Positions 16,546-24,449 of a stretch of 64,000 nt of DNA are shown here, piece after piece. How positions within the stretch are numbered: position 1 is the first letter of the stretch; every line of letters starts with the position of its first letter. Below the pieces are notes generated by a model. That model saw nothing but the letters and a program-made list of their open reading frames with translations, had not been told where the DNA came from and ran no database searches. Both the position numbers and the translations under genes were made by a program. Source of the DNA: Kitasatospora sp. SUK 42 (lineage in GTDB: Bacteria; Actinomycetota; Actinomycetes; Streptomycetales; Streptomycetaceae); contig NZ_LFMD02000002.1 in the NCBI RefSeq assembly GCF_015776785.2, positions 2,026,701 through 2,090,700 of the forward strand, written 5' to 3'.

Positions 16546-16893
16546 TCGGGCCTCCTTCAGGCGGTGTCGGCCCGGTCGGCCTCCCGCTCGGCGCCGCGCG
16601 GTCGCGAATCTTGATGCTCTTGAAAGACGTTGAGTCCATCGAGAACGTCAGGCTCGGAGCCGACATGCCGGCCGGGGCCGTGTAAGGGTCCATGGCCTAC
16701 CCGCAGCAGAGGTACATGATCTCCGGCTGGTCGGCGCGGGATGCTTCCTTCTTGAGGCCTGCACCGCGACAAGCACAAGCTCATTTGGCGATTGGTAGGG
16801 GCGGGCTGTCGATGTTGCCGATCTGCCCGCCCCCGCTGGTGTTCCATCGAAGGGATGCTGCGGTCATGGGGTTAGTTACAGGGCATCCGTACT
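16546..16893. other. Intergenic region between hypothetical genes and defence cargo
   Basis: This 348-bp stretch lies between the Shedu-type gene stop and the Cys-rich small gene. It must hold the promoter for the latter. Open frames here lack ribosome binding sites and coherent codon bias. Base composition shifts here from very GC-rich to distinctly lower GC, marking the boundary of the cargo. Confidence 0.5.
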
Positions 16894-18114
16894 TCACCCT
16901 CGGAGAGTTCGAACCAGTTGATCTGCCTGAGCAAGCAGTTGATCGTACGTGATGACGGTAATGCTGTGAAGCCTTGCATTGAGCCCATGAAGAGCCCGAA
17001 GTTGTGCAATAGACCACTCTGTCGAGCGTCCGATCACAATGACTGCACGAGGGTGATAGGCAATGATCTCTGGGTGGTCCAGTAGGCCTGTAGCAGCTGC
17101 CTCATGCAAGCGATCTAGGTATCGATGGCATTGCCCGATCGCCTTCGACGTATCGGCGGACCAGTAGTAAGACTTATGGGTCTCGTCATACTTTATGGCA
17201 TCCATGTCTGGGCGCTTGAGCTCGTAGATGTCTCTTAGGCCATTTGCCGTTTGGCTCAGCAGGCCATCTACGGAATCGCCGCGAGTAATGTTGCGGACTG
17301 AATCTTGGATGACATAAATATTGCCAAATGCCCATCCGTAGCGTTGGCACCATTCCTGGTAGCGCTGCTCGCGCAGGCTGGGATCGGAGAGCATGGTCCT
17401 GAGCTCGTCGGTTGCTCTCTCAAGATCGGCTAGGCGGAGGCTGGTTTGGATTCCCCGCAGAATCTCGGCGCCGTTCAGTCCGCCGGCCAAGGCCTCAAGG
17501 ATCTCTGGATCAGCAATAATGGGCGCGACCGCTTGGCTGATCACGGTCGGGTCGACTGCTGATAGGTCGATCGTCGAGCCATCAAGCCGCAAGAGGAGTA
17601 GGCCGCTTTGGGGCTGCAGGGCACCAGGGAGGGCGTCCTCCCTGCTGGTGCCAGGGATACTTTGTGGATCGGTGGTTAGCGTATCGCGCTCGAACGATCC
17701 GAATTGTTCTTCGACAAGGTCCAGGAGTGCGAGGCCGAAGCTGTCGTCGAGTCTCGTGCAGCCGTATCGAAGGCCCCAGGTTGTCCCGTCTGCTCCCTGT
17801 TGGATGAGTAGCGTAGGCCGCTTCATATTCCAGGTTGCACGCTTGCAGGCATGCATCATCGACGGGTCCTGGTCTGTGCGAAGGATGACCGGGATTGCGA
17901 ACTTTGCAGCTATCGCGCGGGCTGACTGCGTTACGCGCGTATACAGATTCCCATCCTTATTGGCATGGGCTGCGTAGGTTGCTGCGGGTTCCAAATTTAG
18001 GAGAGGCGCAAGAAAATGCTCAAGAGCACGATACTTCTTCACGCTAGGCGCCGAGTGATTGGGAACGTCGTTCAGGATCTCGCTCAGGCCCGCCAGGTTC
18101 TCCTCGACTGTCAC
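16894..18114 (-). CDS. Shedu-type (SduA, DUF4263) nuclease
   Basis: A 406-aa protein whose C-terminal third matches the DUF4263 PD-(D/E)xK nuclease of the Shedu anti-phage system: GDSVDGLL (residues 279-286), IYELKRPD (ELK at 298-300), KAIGQCHRYL (Q328), then PRAVIVIGRS and NARLHSITVITYDQLL. The N-terminal 250 residues are not recognised and may be the sensing domain. The start GTG at 18114 has a weak ribosome binding site. It lies 82 bp downstream of a C5-cytosine methyltransferase gene on the same strand, a pairing that suggests modification-linked restriction. Codon use is AT-richer than the host, consistent with acquisition. Nuclease assignment is firm; the target is unknown. Confidence 0.85.
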   Translation of the reverse strand: MTVEENLAGLSEILNDVPNHSAPSVKKYRALEHFLAPLLNLEPAATYAAHANKDGNLYTRVTQSARAIAAKFAIPVILRTDQDPSMMHACKRATWNMKRPTLLIQQGADGTTWGLRYGCTRLDDSFGLALLDLVEEQFGSFERDTLTTDPQSIPGTSREDALPGALQPQSGLLLLRLDGSTIDLSAVDPTVISQAVAPIIADPEILEALAGGLNGAEILRGIQTSLRLADLERATDELRTMLSDPSLREQRYQEWCQRYGWAFGNIYVIQDSVRNITRGDSVDGLLSQTANGLRDIYELKRPDMDAIKYDETHKSYYWSADTSKAIGQCHRYLDRLHEAAATGLLDHPEIIAYHPRAVIVIGRSTEWSIAQLRALHGLNARLHSITVITYDQLLAQADQLVRTLRG

Positions 18115-18196
18115 ACTGGTAGCCTACTTGGCCGTGCGACAGTCGAGGGGCGCGTCGAGTTCACAGCATCCGGCGCTGCCGTGGCAGCTCGTCGCA

Positions 18197-19390
18197 CTAT
18201 GCTGCGATGGGTGCCATGTGCTCTGAGTGTGACTTGAGCGCGATAGCGAAGGCCTCGTCGTACCGCAACCGACTCTTGAGGAGCCGGTTGTAGAAGCCAG
18301 TAGTCGCCCGATAGCTGAGCGGCGACACGCCATCAGCGGCTACGACGTCAAGCAGATGCTGATAGGGGTGGCGTTCCGGCCACAGGCCGATGTCTACAGC
18401 CCAGCGATGCTGGCCATCACCCCAGGCAGCTGTGGGCCAGCGCGACCCTGTCGGGAGAAGAAGCTCTGGCACGTCGAGGGGCTCGCCCGGATCGACGAGC
18501 CGACGGCCGACCCAGCGGGCAACACCGACAGTCACAGCGTTCCCCACGAGCTTCCAGCGGTTCCCGGCGCGACCATGCTGCTGCGCCGCCTCAGTCCACC
18601 CTCTCGGGAAGCCTTGCAGGGCCTCGGCATCCTCGATAGTGGGTGTGACAATCGCCCTGCCAACTGGAGCGTTCGGGATCCAGAGCGCGGGCGAGGACGG
18701 GATACCCAGGCCTGATCCGCCCTTCAGCGTGGGCAGCGCGTCTTGAGCCCACCCCAGTCCGGTGTTGCCTTCCGTCCAGTAAAAACCGTACGCGTCCTGG
18801 TGGTACTGAGTGGGGTCCCACTCAAAGGCCTCGTCGGCGAACAGGACCTGGCGCGGGTCCTTGTAGTTAGCCCCCTTCTTGGAAGCGACGAGGATCACCC
18901 GTTGGCGGCGCTGAGGCACGCCGGTAAAGCGCGAGTCGACAAGACGGTACGCCCAGCAGTAGTCGAGGCGCTCGAACTCCTCGACGAGGTAGTTCATGGC
19001 TTGGCCGCGGTCGAGTGCCAGCATGTTGCGCACGTTCTCGACGACGACCCACGTTGGCGACGCCTTCTCAAGCAGCTCGAAGAGGTGCTTCACAAGACCG
19101 CTGGCGGCACCGTGGATGCCGGCGGTACGCCCTGCTTGCGAGAGGTCGGTGCAGGGGAATCCGGCAGTGACCACGTCCACGGGCGGCAAGCTCTTCAGCG
19201 TTGAGATGTCGTCGTGGAGCTCCACTTCGGGGAAGTGCTGGCGGAGGACGGCTTGCGCTGCGGGCCAGATCTCGCACAGCAGCTCGGTTCGCATCCCCGC
19301 CGCAGCAAGGCCCCGTTCCACGCCTCCGATGCCGGCGAAGAGCCCGGCTACAGAGAGTGGTGGGTCAAGGGGGGTGATGGGTGCCGACAT
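18197..19390 (-). CDS. DNA (cytosine-5-)-methyltransferase
   Basis: A 397-aa enzyme with the ordered C5-MTase motifs: I (AGLFAGIGG, 15-23), IV with catalytic C80 (AGFPCTDLSQAG), VI (VVVENVRNM, ENV at 118-120), VIII (GVPQRRQRVILVAS, 158-170), then a target-recognition region, IX (ALQGFPRGW) and X (LVGNAV, 281-286). About 100 residues follow motif X, more than in minimal enzymes. I prefer ATG at 19390. A TTG at 19396 would add two residues, and neither has a strong ribosome binding site. It is the first gene of a two-gene unit with the Shedu-type nuclease. It may protect host DNA; the recognition sequence is unknown. Confidence 0.93.
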   Translation of the reverse strand: MSAPITPLDPPLSVAGLFAGIGGVERGLAAAGMRTELLCEIWPAAQAVLRQHFPEVELHDDISTLKSLPPVDVVTAGFPCTDLSQAGRTAGIHGAASGLVKHLFELLEKASPTWVVVENVRNMLALDRGQAMNYLVEEFERLDYCWAYRLVDSRFTGVPQRRQRVILVASKKGANYKDPRQVLFADEAFEWDPTQYHQDAYGFYWTEGNTGLGWAQDALPTLKGGSGLGIPSSPALWIPNAPVGRAIVTPTIEDAEALQGFPRGWTEAAQQHGRAGNRWKLVGNAVTVGVARWVGRRLVDPGEPLDVPELLLPTGSRWPTAAWGDGQHRWAVDIGLWPERHPYQHLLDVVAADGVSPLSYRATTGFYNRLLKSRLRYDEAFAIALKSHSEHMAPIAA

Positions 19391-19546
19391 GTTCAAGATG
19401 ATCCCATGTCCAATCTAGACATCCGAATGAGAGACAGTGCTGGTTGTCGCATCGCGAGACCTGCGGAGATGCGCTGCTGCCAACTGGTAGGTGGGAGCCG
19501 AGCCAGCCGGTGGGCACGACCTGTGACGTCGGCTGTGATGCAGGCC

Positions 19547-19565
19547 ACGGAACGGCCGTGGAACG
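19547..19565. repeat. Candidate integrase arm-type sites, right end
   Basis: ACGGAACG (19547-19554) and GTGGAACG (19558-19565) have starts 11 bp apart, in the same orientation and with the same spacing as the pair at 11754-11772. Confidence 0.5.
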
Positions 19566-19640
19566 CTGGGCCTAGAAGGCTGCGGGCCGCTATGCTCCGT
19601 CGCAGGCCAAGCGACATGCCAAAGGCGGCGCGCCAAATAA

Positions 19641-19698
19641 TCTTGAAAACTGTCGTGGCGTGACCCGTCACCGTGGGTTCGAATCCCACGCTCTCCGC
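19641..19698. repeat. attR, 58-bp core repeat (tRNA-Ser 3' fragment)
   Basis: An exact copy of 11588-11645. It contains only the 3' part of tRNA-Ser from the anticodon loop onward and cannot fold into a full tRNA. It marks the right end of the integrative element. Confidence 0.95.
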
Positions 19699-19721
19699 CG
19701 GTAGGAGAACCACACCTGCTC

Positions 19722-19755
19722 AGGGCGGGTGCCGAGATCGTTCGGCACCCGCCCT
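19722..19755 (+). terminator. Displaced original terminator of tRNA-Ser
   Basis: A perfect 14-bp stem (19722-19735 with 19742-19755) closes a 6-nt loop, about 25 nt after attR. Before insertion of the element it would have followed tRNA-Ser(TGA) directly. Confidence 0.75.
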
Positions 19756-19882
19756 CGGTGCGTTCCGGCGCGGATTCCCCCCGGCCGGGGTGGCCCAACC
19801 GGCCCGCGCGGCGCCGGAGTTCCCGCTCGCGGCCGTCCGCTGTTTGCCCTCGACCTGGTCGAGGGTCCTAGCGTCGCCCGGC

Positions 19883-21196
19883 ATGACCACTGCCACCGCC
19901 ACCGCCGCCGGCGCGCTGCCCCGCTCGTACCTGTGCTGGCTGGCCGGCGTCCAGGCCGGGCTGCTGGGCGACGCCGCGCTGTACTTCGCCCTCGGCTGGG
20001 CCGCCTCCGCACACGGCGGCGGGGCGGCCGGGCTGGTGCTGACGGCGATCACCGTGCCGCGTACGGCGCTGGTCCTGCTGGGCGGCGCGGTGGCGGACCG
20101 GTTCGGCGCCCGTCGGGTGCTGCTCGTCGGGGACACGGTGATGCTGGGCGCGACCGCCGTACTGGCGCTCGTGGCGGCCGGCCGCAGCGCGCCGCTGTGG
20201 CTGCTGGTCGCGGCGGCCGCCGTGATCGGGACGGTCGACGCCTTCCACCTCCCGGCGAGCGGTTCGATGCCGCGCCGGCTGGTGCCCGCCGACCGGCTGC
20301 CTCGGGCGCTCGCGCTGCGGCAGGCCGGCGGGCAGGTCGCCGTGCTGCTCGGGGCGCCGGTGGGCGGCCTGTTGGTCACCGCCGGCGGGCTGTCCGGCGC
20401 GGCGGCGGTGGACGCGGTGAGCTTCGGGGTCGTCCTGCTGGTCCTGCTGCGGATCCGGCCGGGGGAGGGGGAGCCCGCGCCCGTCGCGCGGACGGGGCTG
20501 CTGCGCGAGGCGGCGTCCGGAGTCCGGCTGGCCCTGGGCGATCCGCTGTTGCGGGTGGCGCTGCTGCTCACCGGCGCCGCCGCCGGGGCGCTGCTGCCGG
20601 TGGTGTCCCTGCTCGGTCCGCTGCTCGTCCGGGAGCGCGGCTGGACGGCGGGGGCGGCAGGCCTGGTGACGGGCGGTCAGGCGGCCGGGGTGCTCGCGGT
20701 GGCGGTGCTGGTCGCCTGGCGCGGCGGACTGGCCAGGGCGGGTGTCGGGGCGGCCGCCGGGCTCGGTACGGCCTCGGTGGGCATCGCGCTGCTGGCGCTG
20801 GCCGCCGACCCGGCGGTGGCGGTGGGCGGCGGCACGGTGGTCGGGGTCGGCTCGGGGCTGTTCGCCTGCCACCTCGGCCCGCTGGTGCTCGGCGGTGCGC
20901 CGCCCTCCCATCTCTCCCGGGTGCAGGCGCTGTTGACGCTGGTGCAGAGCGCCGCCCTGGTGCTGTCCAACGGCCTGCTCGGTCTGCTCGCGGACACCGC
21001 GGGCGCCGCCCTGCCGACCGTCCTCTGCGCCCTCGCCACCGGCGCGGCAGGCCTGACCGCCCTCGCCGTCCCCGCCTTCCGTCGCGGTGGACCGGCCCGC
21101 CGTCCGGCCGCGGGGCCCACTTGCCCGGGCACCTCCCGGCGGGCAGAGTGCGGAGGTGGAGGCGGCTCGGGGGCGAGTGGAGGCGGCGATGAGTGA
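19883..21196 (+). CDS. Major facilitator superfamily transporter
   Basis: A 437-aa protein with about 12 hydrophobic helices, resembling the MFS_3/macrolide-efflux-type branch. The loop between helices 2 and 3 shows the family signature as GGAVADRFGARRVLLVGD. DAFHLPASGSMPRRLVP in the fourth/fifth-helix loop is typical of these exporters. The last 35 residues are Gly/Arg-rich and not membrane-embedded. The start ATG at 19883 is chosen because the product then begins with a short Thr/Ala tail before helix 1. The stop overlaps the next gene by 8 nt, so the two are translationally coupled. Substrate is unknown. Confidence 0.85.
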   Translation: MTTATATAAGALPRSYLCWLAGVQAGLLGDAALYFALGWAASAHGGGAAGLVLTAITVPRTALVLLGGAVADRFGARRVLLVGDTVMLGATAVLALVAAGRSAPLWLLVAAAAVIGTVDAFHLPASGSMPRRLVPADRLPRALALRQAGGQVAVLLGAPVGGLLVTAGGLSGAAAVDAVSFGVVLLVLLRIRPGEGEPAPVARTGLLREAASGVRLALGDPLLRVALLLTGAAAGALLPVVSLLGPLLVRERGWTAGAAGLVTGGQAAGVLAVAVLVAWRGGLARAGVGAAAGLGTASVGIALLALAADPAVAVGGGTVVGVGSGLFACHLGPLVLGGAPPSHLSRVQALLTLVQSAALVLSNGLLGLLADTAGAALPTVLCALATGAAGLTALAVPAFRRGGPARRPAAGPTCPGTSRRAECGGGGGSGASGGGDE

Positions 21197-22553
21197 TCTG
21201 ACGGACCGGCTGGTGCGGGGCCTCCCGGCGGAGGCCGTGGTGGTGGATCCGGACGTGACCGCCGGCTACAGCAGGGACATGGCGGGGTTCTGCGCCGCCG
21301 GTACGCCCGCCGTCGTGGTGTTCCCGGAGACGGTCGAGCAGGTGCAGCACGTGCTGCGCACCGCGACGGAGCTGCGGGTGCCGGTGGTGCCGCAGGGGGC
21401 GCGGACCGGGCTGTCGGGGGCGGCGAACGCCGTGGACGGGTGCATCGTGCTGTCCATGGTGAAGCTGGACCGGATCCTGGAGATCGATCCGGTGAACCGC
21501 GTCGCGGTCGTGGAGCCGGGCGTGGTGAACGCCGAACTCTCGCGCGCGGTGGCCGAGTCGGGGCTCTCCTACCCGCCGGACCCGTCCAGCTGGGAGTCCT
21601 GCACGATCGGCGGCAACATCGGTACCGGCGCGGGCGGGCTGTGCTGCGTGAAGTACGGCGTCACCAGCGAGTACGTGCTCGGGCTGGACGTGGTGCTGGC
21701 CGACGGGCGGCTGCTGACCACCGGGCGCCGGACGGCCAAGGGCGTGGCCGGGTACGACCTGACCAGGCTGCTGGTCGGCTCGGAGGGCACGCTCGGCGTG
21801 GTGGTCCGGGCGGTGCTGGCGCTGCGGCCCGCGCCGGCCCCGCAGCTGGCGCTGGCGGCGGAGTTTCCGAGCGCGGACACGGCCGGGGCGGCGGTCTGCG
21901 AGGTGATGGCGCGCGGCCTGACCCCGTCGCTGATGGAGTTGATGGACGCGGTCTCGGTGCGGGCCGTCAACGAGCTGGGGCGGATGGGGCTGCCGGAGTC
22001 GACCCAGGCGCTGCTGCTGGTGGCCTTCGACGGGCCGGACCGGGAGGCCGAGCTGGCCCGGGTCGCGCAGCTGTGCCGGGAGGCCGGGGCGACCGAGGTG
22101 GTGCCGGCCGAGGACCAGGCGGAGTCCGATCTGCTGCTGGCCGCCCGGCGGCTGGCGCTGCCCGCGCTGGATCGGCTGGGCACCACGATGATCGACGACG
22201 TGGCGGTGCCGCGCTCCCGGCTGGCCGAGATGCTGAACGGCGTCGCGGGGATCGCCGAGCGCAACGCGCTGACCATCGGGGTGGTCAGCCACGCCGGGGA
22301 CGGCAACACCCATCCGATCGTGATCTTCGACGCCGCGGACCAGGACGAGACGGCACGGGCGCAGCGCTCCTTCGACGAGATCATGGCGCTCGGGCTGGAG
22401 CTGGGCGGCACGATCACCGGGGAGCACGGGGTGGGGCTGCTCAAGCGGGACTGGCTGGCCCGTGAGGTGGGGCCGGTGGCGCTGGACCTGCAACGGCAGC
22501 TGAAGGCGGTCTTCGACCCGCTGGGCATTCTCAATCCGGGCAAGATGGTCTGA
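21189..22553 (+). CDS. FAD-linked oxidase (glycolate/D-lactate dehydrogenase GlcD-type)
   Basis: A 454-aa flavoprotein of the VAO family. The N-terminal FAD-binding PCMH domain shows VPVVPQGARTGLSGAA and CTIGGNIGTGAGGLCCVKYG, then the FAD-linked oxidase C-terminal domain with SHAGDGNTHPIVIFD and ITGEHGVGLLKRDWL (catalytic His and Arg region), ending in FDPLGILNPGKM. It should oxidise a 2-hydroxy acid such as glycolate or D-lactate, passing electrons to the respiratory chain or another acceptor. The start ATG at 21189 lies inside the 3' end of the MFS gene after GTGGAGGCGGCG, giving an 8-nt overlap, so the MFS protein may handle a related organic acid. Confidence 0.92.
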   Translation: MSDLTDRLVRGLPAEAVVVDPDVTAGYSRDMAGFCAAGTPAVVVFPETVEQVQHVLRTATELRVPVVPQGARTGLSGAANAVDGCIVLSMVKLDRILEIDPVNRVAVVEPGVVNAELSRAVAESGLSYPPDPSSWESCTIGGNIGTGAGGLCCVKYGVTSEYVLGLDVVLADGRLLTTGRRTAKGVAGYDLTRLLVGSEGTLGVVVRAVLALRPAPAPQLALAAEFPSADTAGAAVCEVMARGLTPSLMELMDAVSVRAVNELGRMGLPESTQALLLVAFDGPDREAELARVAQLCREAGATEVVPAEDQAESDLLLAARRLALPALDRLGTTMIDDVAVPRSRLAEMLNGVAGIAERNALTIGVVSHAGDGNTHPIVIFDAADQDETARAQRSFDEIMALGLELGGTITGEHGVGLLKRDWLAREVGPVALDLQRQLKAVFDPLGILNPGKMV

Positions 22554-23016
22554 TTTTTCACCAGTCGGATTCACGTCACATCGCCGCGGTCTCCGATGTG
22601 GCGCATTTTCCGTACGACTTTCCGATGGTCTATGAATGGCTGGGAAAGTCGACATGGGAGGGTGATCGAACTTTCCAGGGGGCGCGTGCGTCAGTGAACT
22701 GCGCCGGGGTGGTGCGCTCGGTGGTTCGCGCGGCGGCGAAGCGCCTGGTCCGGGAGGTGGGCGAGCGGGCGCTGGAGGATGAAATCCGCAGGTCAGAGGC
22801 GTGTCGCCGATGTGCTGTCCGGGTTTTTCGCCGTTATGCGCGGCTGCGCTGGATATCACGCTAACGGGCGAAAACGGCCCTGTCGGCTAGTGCTTTGTCG
22901 ATTTGTTGCGGAAGTCTGTCTCCCGGCGTCGCAGCCAGCGAGTGTTCGTCCGGCCGGCGAACTCCCGCACCTTCCTGCTTGACCATGGCACGATGAACAG
23001 CTTCTTGGAGGCTCAT

Positions 23017-23118
23017 ATGGCTTGCTTCCACCCCCGAGGGGTGGCCGGATCGCTGCTGGCGGGTGCTGGTGCCGCCGCCGACGACGGCAACGTCGTCCTC
23101 GCCCCGACCTTCCGCTGA
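23017..23118 (+). CDS. Possible 33-aa peptide gene
   Basis: ATG at 23017 follows GGAGG with 6-nt spacing (23007-23011), a better ribosome binding site than most in this gap. The peptide begins MACFHPRGVAGSLLAG, contains a short Ala/Gly-rich segment and ends APTFR. No family is recognised, and the same quality of signal can arise by chance at this GC content. Confidence 0.25.
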   Translation: MACFHPRGVAGSLLAGAGAAADDGNVVLAPTFR

Positions 23119-23326
23119 CCGCCCCGGGCACCACCGAAGGCGGGGGCGCCGGAGGTGGACGGCCGCGGGTGAGCTGAGCACCCGGGCAGGGCCCGAAGCG
23201 GTCACCGGGCGGAACTCCGCCCGGTCGCGGACCAGCGGAGCGAACGCGCCGCACGCATCGAACGGATCAAAGGGACCGAAGAACAGAGCTTGACCGGCCA
23301 GCGGAAAGGGTCGCCGTGAAGCCGGC

Positions 23327-23362
23327 CCCGTGGGCGGTGCCGCCATCGGCACCGCCCACGGG
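23327..23362. terminator. 16-bp perfect hairpin upstream of the PNPOx-family gene
   Basis: The arms 23327-23342 and 23347-23362 are perfectly complementary across a CCAT loop. It stands about 240 bp before the PNPOx-family gene and far from the previous stop. It would end any transcript crossing this gap. Confidence 0.6.
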
Positions 23363-23599
23363 TGCGTCCGGCGCCGGATCGACGGAGCCGCCCCGCCCGT
23401 CCGAGCCCCCCTCCGCACCCCGTCCGCGCCCGCCCGCATCCCGTCCGACCGGCCCGGATCCGTCCACCGAGGGCCCGCGCCCGGAGCCGTCGGCCCACGG
23501 CGGTACGGTTGCGCTCCGACAACGCACCATGTGCCTGGGCCCGGAAGGGATGGCCCGGCCGGGGCGGACGACCGCGGCAACCGGAAGGAAGGGCGTGCG

Positions 23600-24364
23600 A
23601 TGGCGGCGGAGGACGAGGGCCTGACCGGCTCGGACGGAGCCAGGCCTGTACCGGAGGCTGGTCCGGTGCCACTGGACGAGCGCCGGCCCGGGACCAGGTC
23701 CGTCCCCGAGCTGCTGCTCGGCCGTCCGCCGATGGCCCGCCCGCTGCCGTCCTTCGACCACGAGGCGGCCCCCGCCGAGCCCGGCCCGCTGTTCGTGGAG
23801 TGGCTCGCCACCGCGCTGGACGCCGGGGTGCTGGACCCGCAGGCCTTCACCCTCTCCACCGTCGACGCGGACGGCGTGCCGGACGCCCGGGTGCTGGTGC
23901 TGCGCGACATGGACGCGGCCGGCACCGGCTGGAACTTCTCGGCCGCCGCCGACAGCCCCAAGGGCCGCCAGCTCGCCAACCATCCGGCCGCCGCGCTGAC
24001 CGTCTACTGGCCGCAGCTCGGCCGCCAGGTGCGGGTCCGTGGCACCGTCGAGCGGGCCGCCGACCTGGTCGCCGCCGCCGAGTTCGCCACCCGCTCGCCC
24101 GCCGCCCGGGTCGGTGCGCTGGTCGGGCGGCAGAGCGAGCCGCTGGCCTCGCTGGCCGAGTACGACGAGGCGGTGGCGGTCGCCCGTCGCCGGCTGGAGG
24201 TCACTCCGGACGCGGTCGCGCCCTGGCACGCGGTCTACACCCTGTGGGCGCACGAGGTGGAGTTCTGGCAGGGCGACGCCCAGCGCCGGCACGTCCGGCT
24301 GCGCTACACCCGCAGCGGCCCGGTCCGCAGCCCGGAGTGGTCGCGCACCCTGCTCTGGCCGTAG
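23600..24364 (+). CDS. Pyridoxamine 5'-phosphate oxidase-family flavoprotein
   Basis: A 254-aa protein with the PNPOx split-barrel FMN fold (about residues 65-160: AFTLSTVDADGVPDARVLVL, then SPKGRQLANHPAAALTVYW) and the PNPOx C-terminal dimerisation region (VEFWQGDAQRRHVRLRY). The motif FWQG plus R.H.R.RY is the typical PdxH end. PdxH oxidises pyridoxine or pyridoxamine phosphate to pyridoxal 5'-phosphate. However, the N-terminus has a 50-residue extension and the substrate-binding region is divergent, so it may act on another compound. The start ATG at 23600 follows GGAAGGAAGG. Confidence 0.8.
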   Translation: MAAEDEGLTGSDGARPVPEAGPVPLDERRPGTRSVPELLLGRPPMARPLPSFDHEAAPAEPGPLFVEWLATALDAGVLDPQAFTLSTVDADGVPDARVLVLRDMDAAGTGWNFSAAADSPKGRQLANHPAAALTVYWPQLGRQVRVRGTVERAADLVAAAEFATRSPAARVGALVGRQSEPLASLAEYDEAVAVARRRLEVTPDAVAPWHAVYTLWAHEVEFWQGDAQRRHVRLRYTRSGPVRSPEWSRTLLWP

Positions 24365-24382
24365 GGCCGTAGGGCCGTAGGG
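24359..24382. repeat. 8-bp tandem repeat at the PNPOx-family gene end
   Basis: Three perfect CCGTAGGG units (24359-24366, 24367-24374, 24375-24382) are followed by two degenerate ones up to 24398. The first unit contains the TAG stop codon of the gene. Confidence 0.7.
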
Positions 24383-24449
24383 CCGCAGAGCCGCAAGGCG
24401 GTCAAGCCGAAGGGCCGTCGGAGCCCGACGGTCCGTCAGCACCGCCCCG

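Larger units (their letters stand above)
11588..19698. mobile_element. tRNA-Ser-integrated genetic element (8.05 kb)
   Basis: The element is bounded by identical 58-bp direct repeats at 11588-11645 and 19641-19698. It carries a tyrosine integrase and a small excisionase next to the left end, a broken replication-type gene, two small hypotheticals and a DNA methyltransferase plus Shedu-type nuclease. Modules typical of actinomycete integrative-conjugative elements (FtsK-like transfer ATPase, KorSA/GntR regulator, Spd proteins) are missing, so it looks like a non-conjugative remnant or a mobilisable defence island. The cargo region 16900-19400 is visibly AT-richer than the flanks. Confidence 0.93.
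22554..23599. other. Long region without a convincing gene
   Basis: This 1046-bp stretch separates the FAD-linked oxidase from the PNPOx-family gene. It holds a small stem (CACATCG with CGATGTG, 22576-22599) just after the oxidase, a possible 33-aa reading frame at 23017-23118 and a strong hairpin at 23327-23362. A frame at 22598-22864 lacks a ribosome binding site and is not accepted. The first 300 bp are AT-richer than the rest. Confidence 0.5.

Noticed and set aside
16557..16952. Overlapping frames on both strands between the small Cys-rich gene and the Shedu-type gene
   Set aside because: No supported starts and no domain; they cross the base-composition boundary.
11646..19640. Conjugation functions on the integrative element
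   Set aside because: No FtsK-like transfer ATPase, KorSA-type regulator or Spd-type proteins are recognisable.
19641..19698. A second tRNA-Ser gene
   Set aside because: Only the 3' half from the anticodon loop is present, so no acceptor or D arm can form; it is attR.
22598..22864. An 88-codon frame after the FAD-linked oxidase
   Set aside because: No ribosome binding site, mixed codon bias and no recognised family; kept only as unassigned sequence.
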